64,000 nt of DNA from Gp7-AA6 sp036395755 (GTDB lineage Bacteria; Acidobacteriota; Thermoanaerobaculia; UBA5066; Gp7-AA6): assembly GCA_036395755.1 (NCBI GenBank), contig DASWCZ010000069.1, positions 112,287-176,286 on the forward strand, in the 5' to 3' direction. Positions within the stretch are counted from its first letter, which is position 1. The number at the start of each line of letters is the position of its first letter. The translations under genes and the position numbers were made by a program. Below the pieces are notes generated by a model. That model made no database searches. It was given only the letters and a program-made list of their open reading frames with translations, and had not been told where the DNA came from. Shown piece by piece: positions 8,701 to 16,532 of the stretch.

Positions 8701-9958
8701 CCCGGCCACGTTCAATGCCCCGAAATGTCTGAACGTGTCGGGCGACTCGACCTGCGCCCGCGACTGGCCCACGGTCCTGTGGGAAATCTCGGACGTCGGC
8801 GACCTCGACGTCGCTCCGTCGCCGGGGGCCGGATTCGGAGACATGGCTGAGACCTGGTCGAAGCCGGGCCTCGGCAGGGTCCGGGTCTGCACGGCCAACT
8901 GCGACACGAGCTCGCCGACCACCGAAGACCGGTACGTCGCGATCTTCGGCGGCGGGTTCGACCGGGAACGCCTGAACCGGCGCGGCAACTGGATCTACTT
9001 CATCGACGTCGAGACCGGTCACGTGCTCTACCGCGCGAACTCGAGCTGCGGGATCAACTCCGGGTCGGGATGCTCGCCGACCTACTTCGCTTCGATTCCG
9101 TCCGAAGCGGCCGTGCTCGATACGTCCGGTGATGGGTTGCTCGACGTCGTCTACTTCGGAGACCAGAAGGGTCAGCTCTGGCGGATCGACCTTTCCGACC
9201 TGAGGATGAGCGCTTCACCGCCGGGCAGCCGCTGGCAGACCCAGATCGATCCTTCGGCGGGGTCGGCGAAGCCGTTCCTCGTCTTCCAGGCTCCGCAGCC
9301 GGTGGCCCCGGCAGTCGATCCCTTCTATCCGATCTACTACCGGCCGACGGCGGTTTACCTGGGCTACAACGTCAACGGCAAGGCCGCGTTGGGTCTCGCG
9401 TTCGGGACCGGAGACCGGGACGACATCCTGTCGAGGAACTTCCCGGGAAGTCTCAACTTCAAGCAGCGCTTCTACTACGTGGTCGACAAGGCGAACACTC
9501 TGACGCGGACGGAGAGCGACCTCTACGACATCACCTCGTCGACCGCCCCGAGCACCACTTCGGTGCCGGCGAACGGCTGGATGATCGAGCTCGCCAAGGG
9601 CGAGCGCGTGATCACCGACTCGATCTCCATCAACGGCGTCATCTTCTTCACGACCTACAACCCGAACGGTACGGTGACAGGTCCCAATGCCTGCGGGAAC
9701 GCCGGCAAGTGCGGCCTCGCGCCCGGGACGGCAAGGTTGTATCGGGTTCTGTACGCAACCGGGAACCCGTACAGCGGCACGGACCGCGCGGAGGTCCAGA
9801 CGCAGGGCGGCTTCCTGTCGGAGCCGGTGTACTTCCAGTCGAGGGACCAGCAGGGCAACATCTTCTACAGCACCGAGAACACCGTGAAGACTGAGAACGC
9901 GCCGGGCGGCAAAAAGACGTCGATCAAGGGCTGGAAGGAACGCTCCCGACGGCCCTAG
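5723..9958 (+). CDS. pilY1: PilY1-like type IV pilus tip-associated protein
   Basis: A 1411-residue exported protein. The ATG at 5723 has a good ribosome site (GAGGAG at 5713-5718) and begins a signal peptide (LLALGVISAVVQPVLGDD). The C-terminal half has the PilY1 beta-propeller features: RRRVLFFGANDGLFHAVDAG (about residues 841-860), MWHTVLVGGMREGS, and an EF-hand-like calcium loop DTSGDGLLDVVYFGD. The N-terminal region looks like a von Willebrand A fold split by a large insertion: the first strand is NLLVVFGNTETT, and a later strand is GAVILIYDTF. The usual MIDAS DxSxS is not present in the first strand (GNTET). PilY1 proteins act at the pilus tip in adhesion, twitching and surface sensing. 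Many Cys residues are consistent with periplasmic folding. Last gene of the pilin operon, followed by a terminator. Confidence 0.9.
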   Translation: MLRHARCFLLALGVISAVVQPVLGDDKDLLKSGDASGTPPNLLVVFGNTETTTQSLSVLLNTPMSTWDGDADSASSKLGAAKRVIRQFVADHHTQFNIGLTAFSRPPNNNQTSILQKHWIYAPVATDFPAETWAEPIGTLERWGVGGEGPCTNKTVPVCSDRSPVLTLPSGNAGSLTGPFFGSNPGTAGTTCGSAGMACINLSNNERIRVRITTGKYGDAFTDGTLATYTLGGSPPRSVQVTKEYQTKSGNTWTTQALTPHSNPGTIVVPYVAMGSPIPASGGSPDPTLFYATGATNSTGGSIAGRSLGFLSEPQSDFTMQANCSGLEFQQNGNLLVNIPRDYQIPDPNNPGQCLPAKDSYPCVKRLLRPQAYIENYDTSTGTFTTNDPDNPGYTQTGQSKYADGCDPTLLGALAGSQNLDSVERTVILTAKNGNQAPIKNALQNILDYFTKPGIDGFTNGVRGDDPNAGCRNGAVILIYDTFNACTNDSCGFLTSKFLTTFKQLGIPIYVIGFGASAAATADTGVCIAHNSGAILPDGSDGYFPVTTAAQLVQALNDIAVFVLQSQKGFVAATISTAQAAGDQMVYLATFNAASSRSIWDGRVNGYRLDANGKLQLGTRTIKDQNDPFANVPLPAPSNDPASLIWNAGQNLAQTPGTGATNSSAILAPNATKTNGTYSDGSNDTVSTIATTRYPGRKIVFSLPTGYTDPVPTLPIPPSSSVPEGRHDLTASTSATWWPALKALLGPQTSPPAVVSPALTDTDATDSLRFIWGDRDAVMGALASTATQKYTPPNSSFQLKLGDMFHAGPVLVGPPSEFAYYAANLNNYQTYRNTFLRRRRVLFFGANDGLFHAVDAGAWDRTPSLCVNPDGTQGHCFDLGTGAELFAYAPRAIMQLFKPLKDAVGAQSKRDEWSVDGSPTAGDVFIDSANNGVPTPANRMWHTVLVGGMREGSPFEGTSGAAPAVSLGSYYALDLTQPDELVPDGSGGFTMPVPATFNAPKCLNVSGDSTCARDWPTVLWEISDVGDLDVAPSPGAGFGDMAETWSKPGLGRVRVCTANCDTSSPTTEDRYVAIFGGGFDRERLNRRGNWIYFIDVETGHVLYRANSSCGINSGSGCSPTYFASIPSEAAVLDTSGDGLLDVVYFGDQKGQLWRIDLSDLRMSASPPGSRWQTQIDPSAGSAKPFLVFQAPQPVAPAVDPFYPIYYRPTAVYLGYNVNGKAALGLAFGTGDRDDILSRNFPGSLNFKQRFYYVVDKANTLTRTESDLYDITSSTAPSTTSVPANGWMIELAKGERVITDSISINGVIFFTTYNPNGTVTGPNACGNAGKCGLAPGTARLYRVLYATGNPYSGTDRAEVQTQGGFLSEPVYFQSRDQQGNIFYSTENTVKTENAPGGKKTSIKGWKERSRRP

Positions 9959-9981
9959 TCGGGGGGGCGAAACGGAGGACC

Positions 9982-10010
9982 GGGGCGGCCATTCGGCCGC
10001 CCCTTTTTTT
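9982..10010 (+). terminator. Rho-independent terminator after the pilin operon
   Basis: Perfect stem GGGGCGGCC / GGCCGCCCC with loop ATTC, followed by seven T residues. It lies 23 bases after the PilY1-like stop and in front of the convergent typA stop. Confidence 0.9.
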
Positions 10011-10021
10011 GCTGCCGGGGC

Positions 10022-11878
10022 TCAGGCGCTTTCGGCGCTCTTCCGCCGGCCGTGGTCGAGGATCCGTTTGCGCACCCGGATCGCCGAGGGCGTCACCTCG
10101 ACCAACTCGTCGTCGTTGATCCACTCGATCGCCTGCTCGATCGTGAGCAACCTCGGCTGGTTCAGCCGGACCGCGATGTCGGCCGTCGACGCCCGCATGT
10201 TCGTCAGCTGCTTGCGCCGGCAGGGCTGGACGACGAGGTCGTTGTCCTTGACCTGCTCGCCGACGATCTGGCCGCCGTAGACGGCCTCGCCCGGCTTGAC
10301 GAAGAACGTGCCGCGGTCGGCGAGCTGGTCGAGCGCGTACGCGGTGACCTCTCCCGGCTCCTTTGCGATCATCGCGCCCCGCTTGCGGTTGGGAAGCGGA
10401 CCGCGGTGAGGCCCGTACTCGTCGAAGAGGTGATTCAAGAGCCCGGTCCCCCGTGTCAGGGACAGGAACTCGAGGCGGAAGCCGAGGAGGCCCCGCGAGG
10501 GGACGGTGAACTCGATGCGCGTTCGGTCGCCGTGCCGGCCGATGTGGCGCAACTCTCCCCGGCGCTCGCCCACCGCGGCGATGAGCGGCCCCGTGAACTC
10601 TTCCGCGCAGTCGATGACGAGCTCCTCGTAGGGTTCCAGGAGCTCGCCGTTCTCGCCCGTGCGGAGGATGACCTGAGGACGGCCGAGGGCGAACTCGTAT
10701 CCTTCCCGCCGCATCGTTTCGGCCAGGATCGAGAGCGAGAGCTCGCCGCGCGCGAGGACGAGGGACGCGTCCGGCTCCGCGGTTTTCTGGAGACGTACGC
10801 CGACGTTTCGTTCGAGCTCCTTCTCGAGGCGCTCCCGGAGATGGCGGCCCGTGACGAACTTTCCAGAGCGGCCGGACATCGGAGAATCGTTCGTCCGGAA
10901 CTCCATCGAGAGCGTCGGCTCGTCCACCCGGATCCCGGGCAGCGGCGCCGGATCCACCGGATCGAGCAGCGTGTCGCCGATCTCGATGTCGGGCAATCCC
11001 GAGATCATGCAGATGTCGCCGGCCGAGACTTCCCCGACCTCGACCTTCTCGATCCCCGCAAAGAGCTGGATCTTGCCGGCGCGCCCCCTCTGGACGATCT
11101 CGCCGCCCGGCCGGACCGCCGCGAGCTCGCCGGTCCGCTCGAGGACTCCGGAGAAGACCCTCCCGACCGCCTGGCGGCCCACGTAGTCGGAGTATTCCGT
11201 GTTTGCCACGATCATCTTGAAAGGACCGTCTCCGATGGCGGGCGCCGGGATGTGCTCGAGAATGGCGTCCAAGAGCGGGCGGAGGTCGCCGGAGCTCGCC
11301 GACGGATCGAAGCTCGCGAACCCGAAACGGCCCGAGCCGTACAGGACGGGGAAGTCGAGGTGATGGTCGAGCGTCGCGAGCGAGAGAAAGAGGTCGCGGA
11401 TCTCCTCCTCCACTTCGAGGGTCCGCGCGTCCGCGCGGTCGATCTTGTTGATGAGAACGATCGGCCGCTTGTCCCCTTCGATCGACTTTTTCAGCACGAA
11501 ACGGGTCTGCGGCAAAGGCCCTTCGGACGCGTCGACCAGGAGGAGCACGCCTTCCACCATCGTCAGGATGCGCTCGACCTCGGAGCCGAAGTCCCGGTGC
11601 CCGGGCGTGTCGACGATGTTGATGATCGTGTCGCGATAGCGGACGGCCGTGTTCTTCGCGAGGATCGTGATCCCCCGCTCGCGCTCGAGGTCTCCGGAGT
11701 CCATGATCAGCTCGGAAACCTGCTGGCCGGCGCGAAAGGTGCCGCACTGCTTCAACAACGCGTCGACGAGCGTCGTCTTGCCGTGGTCGACGTGGGCCAC
11801 GATGGCAAGTCCCCGCCGGTCCGCGCGGACGCGGACAGGAAGAGCGGAGGCGGAGGGAGCCGTCATGATGTCGGTCAT
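10022..11878 (-). CDS. typA: Ribosome-associated GTPase TypA/BipA
   Basis: A 618-residue translational GTPase. From the ATG at 11878 the G1 motif AHVDHGKTT is at residues 28-36, with DTPGH (G3) and NKID (G4) following, then EF-G-like domains and the BipA-specific C-terminus (for example the KRGAMI and GEAVYGGQIVGE segments). Length is standard for the family. BipA/TypA binds the ribosome like EF-G and helps 50S subunit assembly and growth under stress or cold. A later ATG at 11866 (MTAPSAS) is also possible; neither has a strong ribosome site. It diverges from the SUI1-family gene, leaving about 75 bases for both promoters. Confidence 0.95.
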   Translation of the reverse strand: MTDIMTAPSASALPVRVRADRRGLAIVAHVDHGKTTLVDALLKQCGTFRAGQQVSELIMDSGDLERERGITILAKNTAVRYRDTIINIVDTPGHRDFGSEVERILTMVEGVLLLVDASEGPLPQTRFVLKKSIEGDKRPIVLINKIDRADARTLEVEEEIRDLFLSLATLDHHLDFPVLYGSGRFGFASFDPSASSGDLRPLLDAILEHIPAPAIGDGPFKMIVANTEYSDYVGRQAVGRVFSGVLERTGELAAVRPGGEIVQRGRAGKIQLFAGIEKVEVGEVSAGDICMISGLPDIEIGDTLLDPVDPAPLPGIRVDEPTLSMEFRTNDSPMSGRSGKFVTGRHLRERLEKELERNVGVRLQKTAEPDASLVLARGELSLSILAETMRREGYEFALGRPQVILRTGENGELLEPYEELVIDCAEEFTGPLIAAVGERRGELRHIGRHGDRTRIEFTVPSRGLLGFRLEFLSLTRGTGLLNHLFDEYGPHRGPLPNRKRGAMIAKEPGEVTAYALDQLADRGTFFVKPGEAVYGGQIVGEQVKDNDLVVQPCRRKQLTNMRASTADIAVRLNQPRLLTIEQAIEWINDDELVEVTPSAIRVRKRILDHGRRKSAESA

Positions 11879-11952
11879 ATTCTCAGAAGAATGAGAGAAC
11901 CAACCAAACGCTCCCGACCGGAAAACTCTTCCCGGGGGCAACGGAGGCTCTG

Positions 11953-12309
11953 GTGACGGACGCGCGCCGCCGAATCGTTTACTCGACCGGCTCCGGCCGG
12001 CTCTGCGGCACGTGCGGATGGCCCGAGGTGGACTGCCGGTGCTCCTCGAAGCTCCCGCGCAAGCCGGAGCCGGTGCCGGAGCGGATCCAGGTGAACCTCT
12101 CGGTCGAGAAGCGCGGCTCCGGCAAGATCGTGACGGTCATCGACGGGCTTCCCGGGAACGCCGAATTCCTAGCCGGCCTTGCGCGCGAGCTGAAGAAGTC
12201 ATGCGGCACCGGCGGCCGCGCCGGAAACGACTTCGTCGAGATTCAGGGGGACCATCGCGAACGCCTGCGTGAGCTCCTTGCGCGTCGAGGCTGGCGGGTC
12301 AGAGGGTAA
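11953..12309 (+). CDS. yciH: SUI1/eIF1-family translation factor, YciH-like
   Basis: A 118-residue protein from a GTG start. The C-terminal two thirds is a SUI1 domain (RGSGKIVTVIDGL, LKKSCGTGGRAGND, IQGDHRERLRELL), the fold of eukaryotic eIF1 and bacterial YciH. The N-terminus has a Cys cluster (CGTCGWPEVDCRC) found in many bacterial members, possibly metal binding. YciH influences fidelity of start-site selection in bacteria, though its role is modest. Its position divergent from typA puts two translation-related factors side by side. Family assignment is confident, physiological role less so. Confidence 0.9.
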   Translation: MTDARRRIVYSTGSGRLCGTCGWPEVDCRCSSKLPRKPEPVPERIQVNLSVEKRGSGKIVTVIDGLPGNAEFLAGLARELKKSCGTGGRAGNDFVEIQGDHRERLRELLARRGWRVRG

Positions 12310-12483
12310 GGCCGGTTGACCGAGGCCGGTTGCGCCGGCGCGCGGAAACGTGACACCCTTCGAACTCTTCCGCGCCGGCTTCGGCGCGACGGTAACGGCG
12401 GTCTGCCGGCGACCCCCTCCCGTTCCCCCTGGACATGCGCCGGATAATGGCGGGGCAGCGCCCCGCGGAAAGACGTCAACTCC

Positions 12484-13893
12484 ATGGCCTTTTCCGGTTT
12501 CGGACTCCACCCCGATGTCTTAAAGGGCGTCCGCGAGATGGGTTTCTCGCGACCGACGCCGATCCAGAAGGACGCGATCCCTGCCGCTCTCGAGGGACGG
12601 GACCTCCTCGCGACGGCAGCGACGGGGAGCGGCAAGACGGCCGCGTTCCTGCTGCCGATCCTTCACCGACTGCTGCCCAAACCGCGCCGCGCGACACGCG
12701 CACTGATCATCACCCCGACGCGCGAGCTCGCCGCGCAGATCGAGGACCACGCTCGTCAGCTCGCCGTGCATACCCCCATCCAGACGGCGACCGTGTTCGG
12801 AGGCGTGGCGATGGGGCCGCAGGAGCACGCGTTCCGCGCCGGAGTCGACGTGATCGTTGCGACACCGGGCAGGCTCCTCGACCATTTCCGGCACGCCTAC
12901 GCGCGGCTCGACAGCCTCGAAATCCTCGTGATCGACGAGGCGGACCGGATGCTCGACATGGGATTCCTGCCCGACATCCGGCGGGTCCTGAAACACGTGC
13001 CCTCGCGGCGTCAGACGCTGTTCTTCTCGGCCACGATGCCTCCGCCCATCGTCACGCTGGCGCGCGAGATCCTCCGCGACCCCGTTCCCGTCAACGTTGA
13101 GCGCCCGGCGGCGCCGGCGGTCGGCATCACTCAGGCCGTTTATCCGGTGACCGGAAACCTGAAGACGCCGCTTCTCGCCGAGCTGCTGCGACGCGGCGAC
13201 CTCCAGAACGCCCTCGTCTTCACCCGGACGAAGCACCGCGCCAACCGGCTCTTCGAGGCGCTGTCGAAGCGGGGCGTCTCCGTCGAGCGCATTCACGGCA
13301 ACCGCAGCCAGCCGCAGCGGACCCAGGCGCTCGGCGGGTTCAAGAGCGGCAGGTACAAGGTTCTGGTCGCGACGGACATCGCGGCCCGCGGGATCGACGT
13401 CGAGGCTCTTCCCCACGTCGTGAACTTCGACGTGCCGCACGTTCCGGACGACTACATCCATCGCGTCGGTCGAACCGCTCGAGCGGAACGGACCGGCGAC
13501 GCCTTCACGTTCGTCTCGCCGGAGGAGGAGGGGGACCTGCGCGCCATCGAAAGGGCGCTCGGCCGCCGGCTGCCCCGGATTACCCTGCCCGGATTCGATT
13601 ACTCAGCCGCGCCGGCGGAGCGATTGGAGATCCCCATCGCCGAGCGCATCGCCGCGATCCGCGCCCGCAAGGCGGGCGATCGCGAGCGCGCGAAGGCGAA
13701 GTCCGCCCGACGGGGAGCGACGGCGGCGACTGCGGCGCCCGCGACGGCTGCTGTTCGGCGAATCGGAGGACCCGTGGCCTCCGGACGGCCCGCGGGGCCG
13801 TCGGGATCCGCCGGCGGACAGACGTCGTGGTCGAGCCGCCGGAGCCGGCGGGGTCCCGGCCGGAGATCCTCCGCGAGAAGCCGGCGTCCGTGA
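12484..13893 (+). CDS. DEAD-box ATP-dependent RNA helicase, RhlE-like
   Basis: A 469-residue helicase with all core motifs in order: Q motif (GFSRPTPIQKDAIPA, residues 20-34), Walker A ATAATGSGKT (43-52), PTRELA, DEAD near residue 151 (VIDEADRMLDMGF), SAT near 182, and motif VI HRVGRTARAERTG. The C-terminal tail is Ala/Arg/Gly-rich and basic, typical of RhlE-type helicases that bind structured RNA in ribosome assembly or mRNA turnover. The last four bases overlap the next gene. The upstream 174-base gap contains GC-rich palindromes but no terminator I can support. Confidence 0.93.
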   Translation: MAFSGFGLHPDVLKGVREMGFSRPTPIQKDAIPAALEGRDLLATAATGSGKTAAFLLPILHRLLPKPRRATRALIITPTRELAAQIEDHARQLAVHTPIQTATVFGGVAMGPQEHAFRAGVDVIVATPGRLLDHFRHAYARLDSLEILVIDEADRMLDMGFLPDIRRVLKHVPSRRQTLFFSATMPPPIVTLAREILRDPVPVNVERPAAPAVGITQAVYPVTGNLKTPLLAELLRRGDLQNALVFTRTKHRANRLFEALSKRGVSVERIHGNRSQPQRTQALGGFKSGRYKVLVATDIAARGIDVEALPHVVNFDVPHVPDDYIHRVGRTARAERTGDAFTFVSPEEEGDLRAIERALGRRLPRITLPGFDYSAAPAERLEIPIAERIAAIRARKAGDRERAKAKSARRGATAATAAPATAAVRRIGGPVASGRPAGPSGSAGGQTSWSSRRSRRGPGRRSSARSRRP

Positions 13894-14513
13894 CGACACG
13901 GGTCTATCTGGTGCGCCACGGAGCGACCGTGTTCTCCGAGGACCGTTTTGCCGGAGAGACGAACGTTCCTCTCTCCGAGATCGGGTGCGCGCAGGCCCGT
14001 GCTTTGGGCGCGCGGCTCGCCGGCGACCCGATCGATGCCTTCTACGCCTCGCCGCTCGATCGCGCGCTCGAGACCGCGCGACTCGTCGCCGCTCCGCACG
14101 GGCGGGAGGTCGTCCCGCGCGCGGAGCTCCGCGAGATCTCGCACGGCCGCTGGGAACAGAAGACACTGGCGGAAGTCGAGAGCCTCTACCCCGGCGAACA
14201 CGCGCGTTGGGAGTCGGACCCTTTTTCCTTCGCTCCCGAAGGCGGGGAGACCGGGCTCGCCGTCATGGCGCGCGCTCTTCCCGCTCTGCTCGAGATCGTC
14301 GCATCGCATCCCGACGGCCGGGTTCTCGCCGTGTCGCACAAGGCGACCATTCGGCTTCTCGTCAGCGCGCTCCTGGGATTCGATGCCCGCGGCTATCGGG
14401 ATCGGCTCGACTCCAGTCCTGCTGGCCTCTCCATCCTGGATTTCCGCGAGCCGAGCCGGGCGCGTCTGGCGCTCTTCAACGACACGTCGCACTACGAAGC
14501 GCCGGTGCGGTGA
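13890..14513 (+). CDS. Histidine phosphatase family protein (phosphoglycerate mutase/CobC-like)
   Basis: A 207-residue protein with the catalytic RHG motif at residues 9-11 (YLVRHGAT), the SPLDRALETA segment, and the second catalytic His in VSHKATIRLL. This is the branch-1 histidine phosphatase fold, which transfers phosphate through the RHG His. Substrate cannot be told from sequence; alpha-ribazole phosphatase (CobC), a broad-specificity phosphatase and a mutase-like enzyme are all possible. The GTG at 13890 forms a GTGA overlap with the helicase stop and has GAGAAG upstream. An in-frame GTG at 13827 would add 21 residues inside the helicase gene and is less likely. Confidence 0.88.
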   Translation: MTTRVYLVRHGATVFSEDRFAGETNVPLSEIGCAQARALGARLAGDPIDAFYASPLDRALETARLVAAPHGREVVPRAELREISHGRWEQKTLAEVESLYPGEHARWESDPFSFAPEGGETGLAVMARALPALLEIVASHPDGRVLAVSHKATIRLLVSALLGFDARGYRDRLDSSPAGLSILDFREPSRARLALFNDTSHYEAPVR

Positions 14514-14545
14514 CGGAGTCGGCAGCGGAGGTCGACGAGCTCGAG

Positions 14546-16435
14546 TTACCTCGCGCCGCCGCCGTGGACCGGTAGGGCGACCCCGCGCGCCGCGAACGCC
14601 GGGCGGGCCGGGACGGGCAGCGGCACCGCCTCCCCGGGCAAAGCCGGAAGCGGAACGCTCCGGCCGCGCGCGAAGACTTCGTGCCGGCCCTGGGTCTTGT
14701 ACCACTCGGCGAGCGAGGCGGTCTGGAACATCTCCTCGATGATCTTGCGCCAGCCGACGCCCGTGTTGTACGCGCAGAACGAGATCTCCCCCATCTGCGT
14801 CGCGTAGGGAATGATGCACATCTCGGTCCGCCGGAAGTCGTAGTTGAAGAGGTCCTGGAACCACATTCCGCCGATGAAGAAAACCCGCCAGGCGTAGCGC
14901 TTCTCCTTCGCGAGCCCGAGCTTCCCGCCCGTGTGGCCGTCCATGATCTTGATGACGCTCCACGGCGAGAGTCCGCCCGGGATCCCCTCACTTTTCAAGT
15001 TCCTCAGCACCGACAGGGCGACCTGCGCGGCGGTCCAGACCTTCCGGCGGCCGGAGTCGGTGATCCCCTTGACGTCCTGGAGCATCCGGTCCACGTTCAG
15101 GATCGAAGGGACAGTCACTTTCGTTTTCGTCTCCGCGTTCACCAGGAGCATCGTGCCGATGCCGCAGTTGGGATGGCATCCGCACTTGAGCGACCCCCAC
15201 TCCGCCTCGAGCCCACCCAGGAGGTCCTTCAGGTCCGAGAAAGGTCCGGATGCGGACAGCGGGTACCAGTCGGAGAGCGGCTCTCCGATTCCGGCCTGTG
15301 TCTTGGCGTCGTGGGCGAGGTGAGAAAGCGTGTAGCGCTGCTTGCGGCGGGTTTCGTCGTCGATGTCCTCGTCCCGACCCGTGAACGAGACCGGCTGGAA
15401 CGAGACCGTGTTGACCTTGTCGATGTTCTCGATCGCGAACCGGAGGATCTCGCCGACCTGGTCGTCGTTGATCCCGTTGACGATCGTCGTCACGAGCGTG
15501 ATGTCCACGCCGTGCTTGTGCAGGTTCTCGATCGCGCGCAGCTTGACGTCGTAGAGGTTGCCTACCTTGCGGTGCTGGTTGTGCTCGTTTCCGACGCCGT
15601 CGAACTGCAGGTATGCGAATCGGAGGCCCGCCTCGGCCGCCTGCCGCGCGAACTGTTCGTCCTGAGCGAACCGGATTCCGTTCGTCGCGCACTGGACCGA
15701 GAAATACCCGATCTCCCGCGCGTGGCGGATGGCGGGAAGGAAGTGCGGAGAGAGCGTGGGCTCGCCGCCCGAGAACTGGACGGAGAGCTGGCGCCGCGGT
15801 TTCACGGACGCCGCGTCGTCGAGGAGCTTCTTGACCTCGTCCCACTCGAGCTCGTGGACGTAGCCCACCTGGTTCGCGTCCATGAAGCAGGGGTTGCACA
15901 TCATGTTGCAGCGGTTGGTGAGATCGATCGTGAGCACCGCGCCCCGCCCGTACCGGATCGACGACGTCCCGTGCTCGTGCAGCCCGTCTTTCGGGATCAC
16001 GAAGTCGCGGCCGGGATAGAGAGACTCGATCCGTTTGAAGAAAGCGGAGTCGATCGACATCACGTCTTCGAATAGCCCGTGCTTCGGGCAGCTCTTCCTC
16101 ATGAGAATCCGGCCATCTTCTTCGACGATCGAAGCCTTGATCTCCCCGGGATTTCCATCGACCAGGACCTTCCAGTCCGCTTCCCCGGAAAGGATCTGGG
16201 AACGGACTTCCGTCACGCAGCGGGGGCAGAGCGAGTCGGTCTCGCGGGGAAAGCCGAGGTTCGGAAACGAACGTTCCCGCTGCTTCAGGAGGGGGGCCGG
16301 GGCCCACTTCGGCTGGAAGGATCTTTCCGGAAAGCGGCGGTCGATCGCGCGCGCGGCGCGCCAGAGCAGGTCGGCGGTCTTCGAGACTCCGCCATAAATC
16401 GCTCTTCTCACAGTCGTCGACAAATTCATTGGCAT
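14546..16435 (-). CDS. Radical SAM protein resembling archaeal tetraether lipid synthase (Tes/MJ0619 family)
   Basis: A 629-residue radical SAM protein. The SAM cluster motif is CNMMCNPC (Cys176, 180, 183), followed by SGGEPTLSP. Before it is a small Cys-rich module, CPRC (70-73) with SCPKHG (Cys116), resembling a rubredoxin-like metal site; after it are CGCHPNC (418-424) and further Cys at 540 and 554, possible auxiliary cluster ligands. This architecture (N-terminal CPxC/CPxHG module, central radical SAM domain, Cys-rich C-terminus) is that of the MJ0619/MA_1486 family, in which the archaeal member Tes joins lipid tails to form membrane-spanning tetraethers. Bacterial homologues are candidates for membrane-spanning lipid formation, but substrate here is unknown. 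It stands alone between convergent and co-directional unrelated genes. The start may be 16435 or 16429. Confidence 0.75.
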   Translation of the reverse strand: MPMNLSTTVRRAIYGGVSKTADLLWRAARAIDRRFPERSFQPKWAPAPLLKQRERSFPNLGFPRETDSLCPRCVTEVRSQILSGEADWKVLVDGNPGEIKASIVEEDGRILMRKSCPKHGLFEDVMSIDSAFFKRIESLYPGRDFVIPKDGLHEHGTSSIRYGRGAVLTIDLTNRCNMMCNPCFMDANQVGYVHELEWDEVKKLLDDAASVKPRRQLSVQFSGGEPTLSPHFLPAIRHAREIGYFSVQCATNGIRFAQDEQFARQAAEAGLRFAYLQFDGVGNEHNQHRKVGNLYDVKLRAIENLHKHGVDITLVTTIVNGINDDQVGEILRFAIENIDKVNTVSFQPVSFTGRDEDIDDETRRKQRYTLSHLAHDAKTQAGIGEPLSDWYPLSASGPFSDLKDLLGGLEAEWGSLKCGCHPNCGIGTMLLVNAETKTKVTVPSILNVDRMLQDVKGITDSGRRKVWTAAQVALSVLRNLKSEGIPGGLSPWSVIKIMDGHTGGKLGLAKEKRYAWRVFFIGGMWFQDLFNYDFRRTEMCIIPYATQMGEISFCAYNTGVGWRKIIEEMFQTASLAEWYKTQGRHEVFARGRSVPLPALPGEAVPLPVPARPAFAARGVALPVHGGGAR

Positions 16436-16532
16436 CGAGGTTTGGTGACCGCCCTTCCCTCCGTTCGTCGCCCCTCCCGGCCGGAGATTCCGGGCCGCTC
16501 GTTGACAGCGATTCTATCCGAAAACGAATCGG

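Noticed and set aside
6962..9022. Open minus-strand frame of about 690 codons opposite the PilY1-like gene
   Set aside because: Antisense shadow of a strongly supported coding gene; no start context or motif.
12310..12483. GC-rich palindromes after the SUI1-family gene
   Set aside because: No T tract on either strand, and no promoter boxes that stand out; I cannot support a terminator or regulator.
16505..16532. Possible TTGACC/TAGAAT promoter for the Tes-like gene on the minus strand
   Set aside because: Spacer is only about 14 bases and the -35 overlaps the thiO stop; not convincing.
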